Below, piece after piece: positions 60,256 to 64,000 of a stretch of DNA of 64,000 bases. Under the pieces are notes generated by a model that saw only the letters and a program-made list of their open reading frames with translations, made no database searches and was not told where the DNA came from. Origin of the DNA: Nautilus pompilius (Eukaryota; Mollusca; Cephalopoda; Nautilida; Nautilidae); contig JACATO010002204.1 in NCBI GenBank assembly GCA_018389105.1, positions 2,170,001-2,234,000 of the forward strand. Direction: 5' to 3'. The translations under genes were made by a program, and so were the position numbers. Positions within the stretch are counted from its first letter, which is position 1. Each line of letters begins with the position of its first letter.

Positions 60256-60896
60256 ATGTTTTCACTACCTTGTTTTCTAGCAGATGCTGTCCACGAGGCA
60301 AAGAACCATCAAGAAGAATTCTCAAGCAACAAGATGTTCTCTCTTTGTCTTTTATCTGCCCTCTCCCGTCAGCCAATTGGACGGTGACTTCGTAGCAGTG
60401 ACGTAACGCCTCCCTCCGTCTCCCATTTTTTTCTACCACCACCAAGAGCAAATAATGAAACAGTTTTGAGTTACATCACTGGAACACATCAGTCCTATCC
60501 GCCCTTTGCAGTCCATATTATGTTTAATTAAGCTGCCAAGAAATTCCTTAGGTAAGGAAAAAATCAGAGCAAGACACTGTTGATTAAATCGACCGAAAAT
60601 GATAGAATCACAGGGAAAATTCCGACTGAAGAGAGAATTCAGTGAAGGGATCCCGGTCACAGAGTTTCCCTTTTTGAAGATTTATTTTGGTAGTTTGAAT
60701 GGTTTCTTCGAACTTTGATAATTGTGAAACTTTAAAGTAGCGTATTACAATGATTCTGAGACTGAAAACTACCACTTAATGTTTCACATATGAGCGAACA
60801 CATTCTGACAATATATATATATATATATATTAGTGAATAATCTCATAATTTTCTTTCATTTTCGTTATTACCTTTGCTATTTATACTTATGCTGAC
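60256..60896. other. Noncoding DNA with (AT)n
   Basis: An (AT)n tract lies at 60811-60830. Nothing else was recognised. Confidence 0.45.
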
Positions 60897-61240
60897 TGCA
60901 CCGAACCGATCTACTCTACACCTATACGCACTACAGCAAACTGATCTAAACTACACTTATACTACATTACACCGAACCGATCTACTCTACACTTATACTA
61001 CATTACACCGAACCAATCTATTCTACACTTATACTACATTACACCGAACCGATCTACTCTACACCTATACGCACTACAGCAAACTGATCTACACTACACT
61101 TATACTACATTACACCGAACCGATCTACTCTACACCGATACGCACTACAGCAAACTGATCTACACTACACTTATACTACATTACACCGAACCGATCTACT
61201 CTACACCGATACACACTACAGCAAACTGATCTACACTACA
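60897..61240. repeat. 35/36-bp minisatellite, about 9.7 copies
   Basis: Units alternate between a CCGAACCGATCTACTCTACA form and a CAAACTGATCTACACTACAC form. Most pairs make a 71-bp higher-order unit. Related but degraded sequence continues at about 61500-61580 and 62340-62390. The Thr/Tyr/Leu-rich frame is a repeat artefact. Confidence 0.92.
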
Positions 61241-61591
61241 AATATGCTGCACTCTAAGGAGCGTAGCACACGCTATAGGCGAACGGGGCAACCTCTCTGC
61301 ACGCCACTAGAAAGAAGGACGGCAAAAGCAGGCGACAGTATCATGTAATTACGTGAATATGTAAGGTTTCATATGCTGTGATAGTGTGTAATATTAGTAT
61401 TATTAAATATTATTAAAATTAATGGCATTGATGAATGACTATTTTATTATTAAATATTATTGAAAACTATTGCTTTTGTTCCGGGCGCCAAAACTCTTAA
61501 CTGCAGCCCTATCTGCACTACACTGATGTTACAGATATACTATACTACATCAAACTTATATTGCATTTATACTACGACGATGTTTCAGAAA
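61241..61591. other. Noncoding DNA, nothing recognised
   Basis: A/T-rich, with faint minisatellite-like remnants near its end. Confidence 0.4.
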
Positions 61592-62140
61592 TTAGAAAAA
61601 AAATAAAAAGGTATCATTTATTGGACTGTACCACTTCTCTACGTAGTCGCATTGTTTTGCAATACTTGTAGTCCAAGGACACGCGAGTTCTTTCATGCCA
61701 TCCAGGTGGAATCTTTTTGGTTGCAATGTAAGCCACAATTACACCACCTGTAGGACCTCCGTGATGACTGGAAAATCTTCGACCTCGGGCGGAATTCTTC
61801 AGGCGTCCAAAGAGGCGAGATCCTACTTGTATGGGGGATACGATAGAGGTTCAGAATGCAGTCTGTGCAAAGTCTGGACGGTCCCCGGGTACTGTGGGGT
61901 CACCCATTGTCACCCTGCGACATTTCTGACTGCTGGGACATCTTGGTAGATCTTCATCGACCGCCGATGTCTCGTCATTTTCAAAGCCGTACACCCACCC
62001 ACCCACTCTCAAGCGTTTCTTTACGCCATGCAGTTCTCCATACTGCACCAGCATTCTCTGGACTCCAGTCGGCGAAACATCTTCGGACTACATACAACGA
62101 ACTGCACATTACTGCTCTTCGCTGCTACGCACTGAAAACG
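61592..62140 (-). pseudogene. mariner transposase fossil
   Basis: The minus strand ends with WTTSIAKQCDYVEKW then YSPINDTF and a stop at 61592. This matches the mariner C-terminus (typical form LxxRWxKCIxxxGDYVEK). Just upstream, FHLDGMKEL corresponds to the LxGIxKL segment. Further upstream (about 61900-62054), YGELHGVKKRL and ENDETSAVDEDLPRCPSSQK resemble the N-terminal helix-turn-helix and linker of mariner proteins, though this match is weaker. The catalytic core between them is missing, so this is an internally deleted, frameshifted copy. Terminal repeats were not identified. Confidence 0.75.
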
Positions 62141-62707
62141 CGCGGCCATGATGTTTACTCGCACACTAGCGCCACGGGTGCAAAACTCGTGAACGAGAAG
62201 ACGCTTCCAAGCACTTATACAACAGTGTTGCTCGGCGTTTACCGTAGAAAGCACAGATGTAAGTATTCTCCCCCTATTTTCTGAAACGCCCTCGTACCGC
62301 TAGGCCGCACCTACAACAGTAATTAAAGCTGCGACTGAGAATTAACCGCAGTACACCTACGCTTCGTATTTGTACTACGCTACACTTCCGCCAGTGAGTT
62401 GGATAAGCAGCCGTAATGTAAATCTGCCAGCGGATTGCGTTAATGACAATGGCCTCGAATGCTGGGCTAGTTCATTATTAGATAATAAAGATAATACTCT
62501 ATAATTACTAATGGTTTGTCACCATATCCAGTTAATGAACATTAATATGTACAAAAAGGTCATAATACAATAAAGAAAACAAAACAAAAACAAAAATTAT
62601 TAAAAAAAAAACAATAAATGAAATGAAGCAGACTTTCGTTTTTTCAAACATCTAATTTAACATGTGAGAGACATAACGCAGGAATGCTCATTTATTTTGT
62701 GGCTACG
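62141..62707. other. Noncoding DNA; possible conserved-element look at 62390-62490
   Basis: No gene was recognised. Around 62390-62490 the sequence is non-repetitive with TAATGACAATGG and ATTATTAG-type homeodomain cores. Confidence 0.35.
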
Positions 62708-62728
62708 GTAATAATAATAATAATAATA

Positions 62729-62782
<54 letters not shown>
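62708..62782. repeat. (TAA)n microsatellite
   Basis: About 24 TAA units with one slip near 62730. Confidence 0.96.
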
Positions 62783-62783
<1 letters not shown>

Positions 62784-64000
62784 CAAACATTTACAGGAGT
62801 AGAAAATATGACAAATACCCGTCGTTTTCTAGTAATCACCAGAACCACGACAAATAAATTCAAATTTTTGCAATGTATTTTGTGAGCATATTCTTGTTTG
62901 ATTTTCAAACAATGAATTAATTATAACTACACAAATTTTTAAAAATTCTTTTTAATTATTTAAAATATATTAATATATATATATATTGTGTAGTGAATGT
63001 TCTGAAAATATTGGAAATGGGTGTCTGGCGGGAAGATCGGACGTAATTTGCTGAAGGTGGGGTGGTGGAAGCCGGGAGTCATGGCAACGCTGCTAGTTCA
63101 ACAAAAAGAAATACATAAATGATAAAGCAGACGCTTAGAATGGTCGAGAGAATTTTTCCTGTTGATGCAGTAATTCCCCTCCAAAGTTTGTGATGGCTGC
63201 CCCTTTTATTACAATATAAAATCATCAAAGATATCGATCGGAAGTGGGACTCTTTTCACCTCTGCCACGTGGTAAGTCAATCTTTTTCATGGCCACTGCG
63301 GATTTCGCTAAAAATCCCTCGAACCTCGTCACGAGACGGCGGTCAACCGAGTGGACGGGTAGGAGAAATCGCACACGCGCAGGTCCCGGTAATTACCTCG
63401 CATCAAAGGCTTGCGGGTACAGTGAAATGGCGAGGCACGTGGCGGCTTGATCTCGCGAGACCTGGTTAACGGCATTCCCGCTACCACGAACTCCAGCTGT
63501 TCGCCATGGACGTCTTAATCCGATGTCATGGATTTTTTTCTTTTTTTTTTAAATTCCCATGACTACGTGTGTGTGTGTGTGTGTGTGGAGAATGAGCCGC
63601 GAAACTTCAGAAGCTAACGGCATCTGACCTTTAAGCGGGCGATAAAAACAGAGGCAAATTGTGAACTTCCTCTGGGCCATGTCGCGGGCGGGTGGCTAAT
63701 ATGTGGAAACCTCGGCGCTTCTTCTCCCTCCCGCGATAATAGCGGCGCTGGAAAGTTTATCTGGAAGCTGTAGCGCTTCTGTGTGACGGGATACGGAGTC
63801 ATTCAGAGGGGATCCCCCCACCACCACCACAATCTTCTTTTCCTGCACGAGAAGAGTAATAAATAACACAATTTAAGTAAACTAATATCATTAATCGTTG
63901 ACTACTTTAGAAAAAGCAAACAGATTAAAAATGTATACGAATCCCAACCAGACGAAACAGTGATTTGTTTGTTTATCATCTTCTAACGAAGCCTTTCGTG
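62783..64000. other. Noncoding DNA to the window end
   Basis: No gene was recognised. It holds short (TA)n at about 62966-62985, (GT)n at about 63566-63587 and a poly(T) run near 63535. Frames at 63244-63469 have no known motif. Confidence 0.4.

Overview
This 64 kb window looks like intergenic or intronic DNA from an animal nuclear genome, probably an invertebrate. The signs are low coding density, about 40% G+C by eye, no obvious CpG depletion, many microsatellites and minisatellites, tRNA-derived SINEs, and decayed cut-and-paste DNA transposons of the hAT, Tc1/mariner and pogo/Tigger groups. A lophotrochozoan such as a mollusc, or a chelicerate, would fit. The sequence alone does not fix the species. 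I found no intact host protein-coding gene, no convincing functional tRNA or rRNA gene, no CRISPR array and nothing bacterial. Long open frames are either repeat-driven or unrecognised.

Layout. 1-13 kb: mostly unique noncoding DNA with (CA)n, (AAT)n and (TTC)n(TTA)n tracts, a SINE at 7.1-7.5 kb and a compound CT array at 11.8-12.3 kb. 13-27 kb: a 236-bp MITE (13.6 kb), a nearly full-length 3.1-kb hAT element with termini and target duplication (16.4-19.5 kb), a GA tract, a Tc1-like fossil (22.5-23.1 kb), a small CRE-bearing tandem repeat (24.1 kb) and a second hAT fossil with intron-like boundaries (24.8-26.9 kb). 27-41 kb: mainly unique sequence with a 30-bp E-box minisatellite (29.6 kb), a SINE-like unit (33.2 kb) and a 38-copy 30-bp minisatellite that is open on both strands (37.85-39.0 kb). 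41-51 kb: a Tigger-like MITE, a Tc1-like fossil, the C-terminus of a different hAT, a Tc1-type MITE, a GA array with CRE palindromes, and a third hAT transposase fossil in which a 132-bp piece of the catalytic region is amplified nine times. 51-64 kb: a CT array with eight perfect TGACGTCA palindromes, a second SINE copy, a Tigger helix-turn-helix fossil, a 13-copy 76-bp satellite with a hairpin in each unit, two mariner-type fossils, a 35/36-bp minisatellite and more (TAA)n.

The features do not form a pathway; they record successive transposon invasions and tandem amplification. The most interesting signals are (1) the satellite born from an hAT transposase, (2) a dispersed family of CT/GA microsatellites repeatedly interrupted by TGACGTCA (CRE/ATF-type) palindromes at several loci, and (3) the large in-frame 30-bp and hairpin-bearing 76-bp arrays. 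I did not find evidence for a new enzymatic or defence system.
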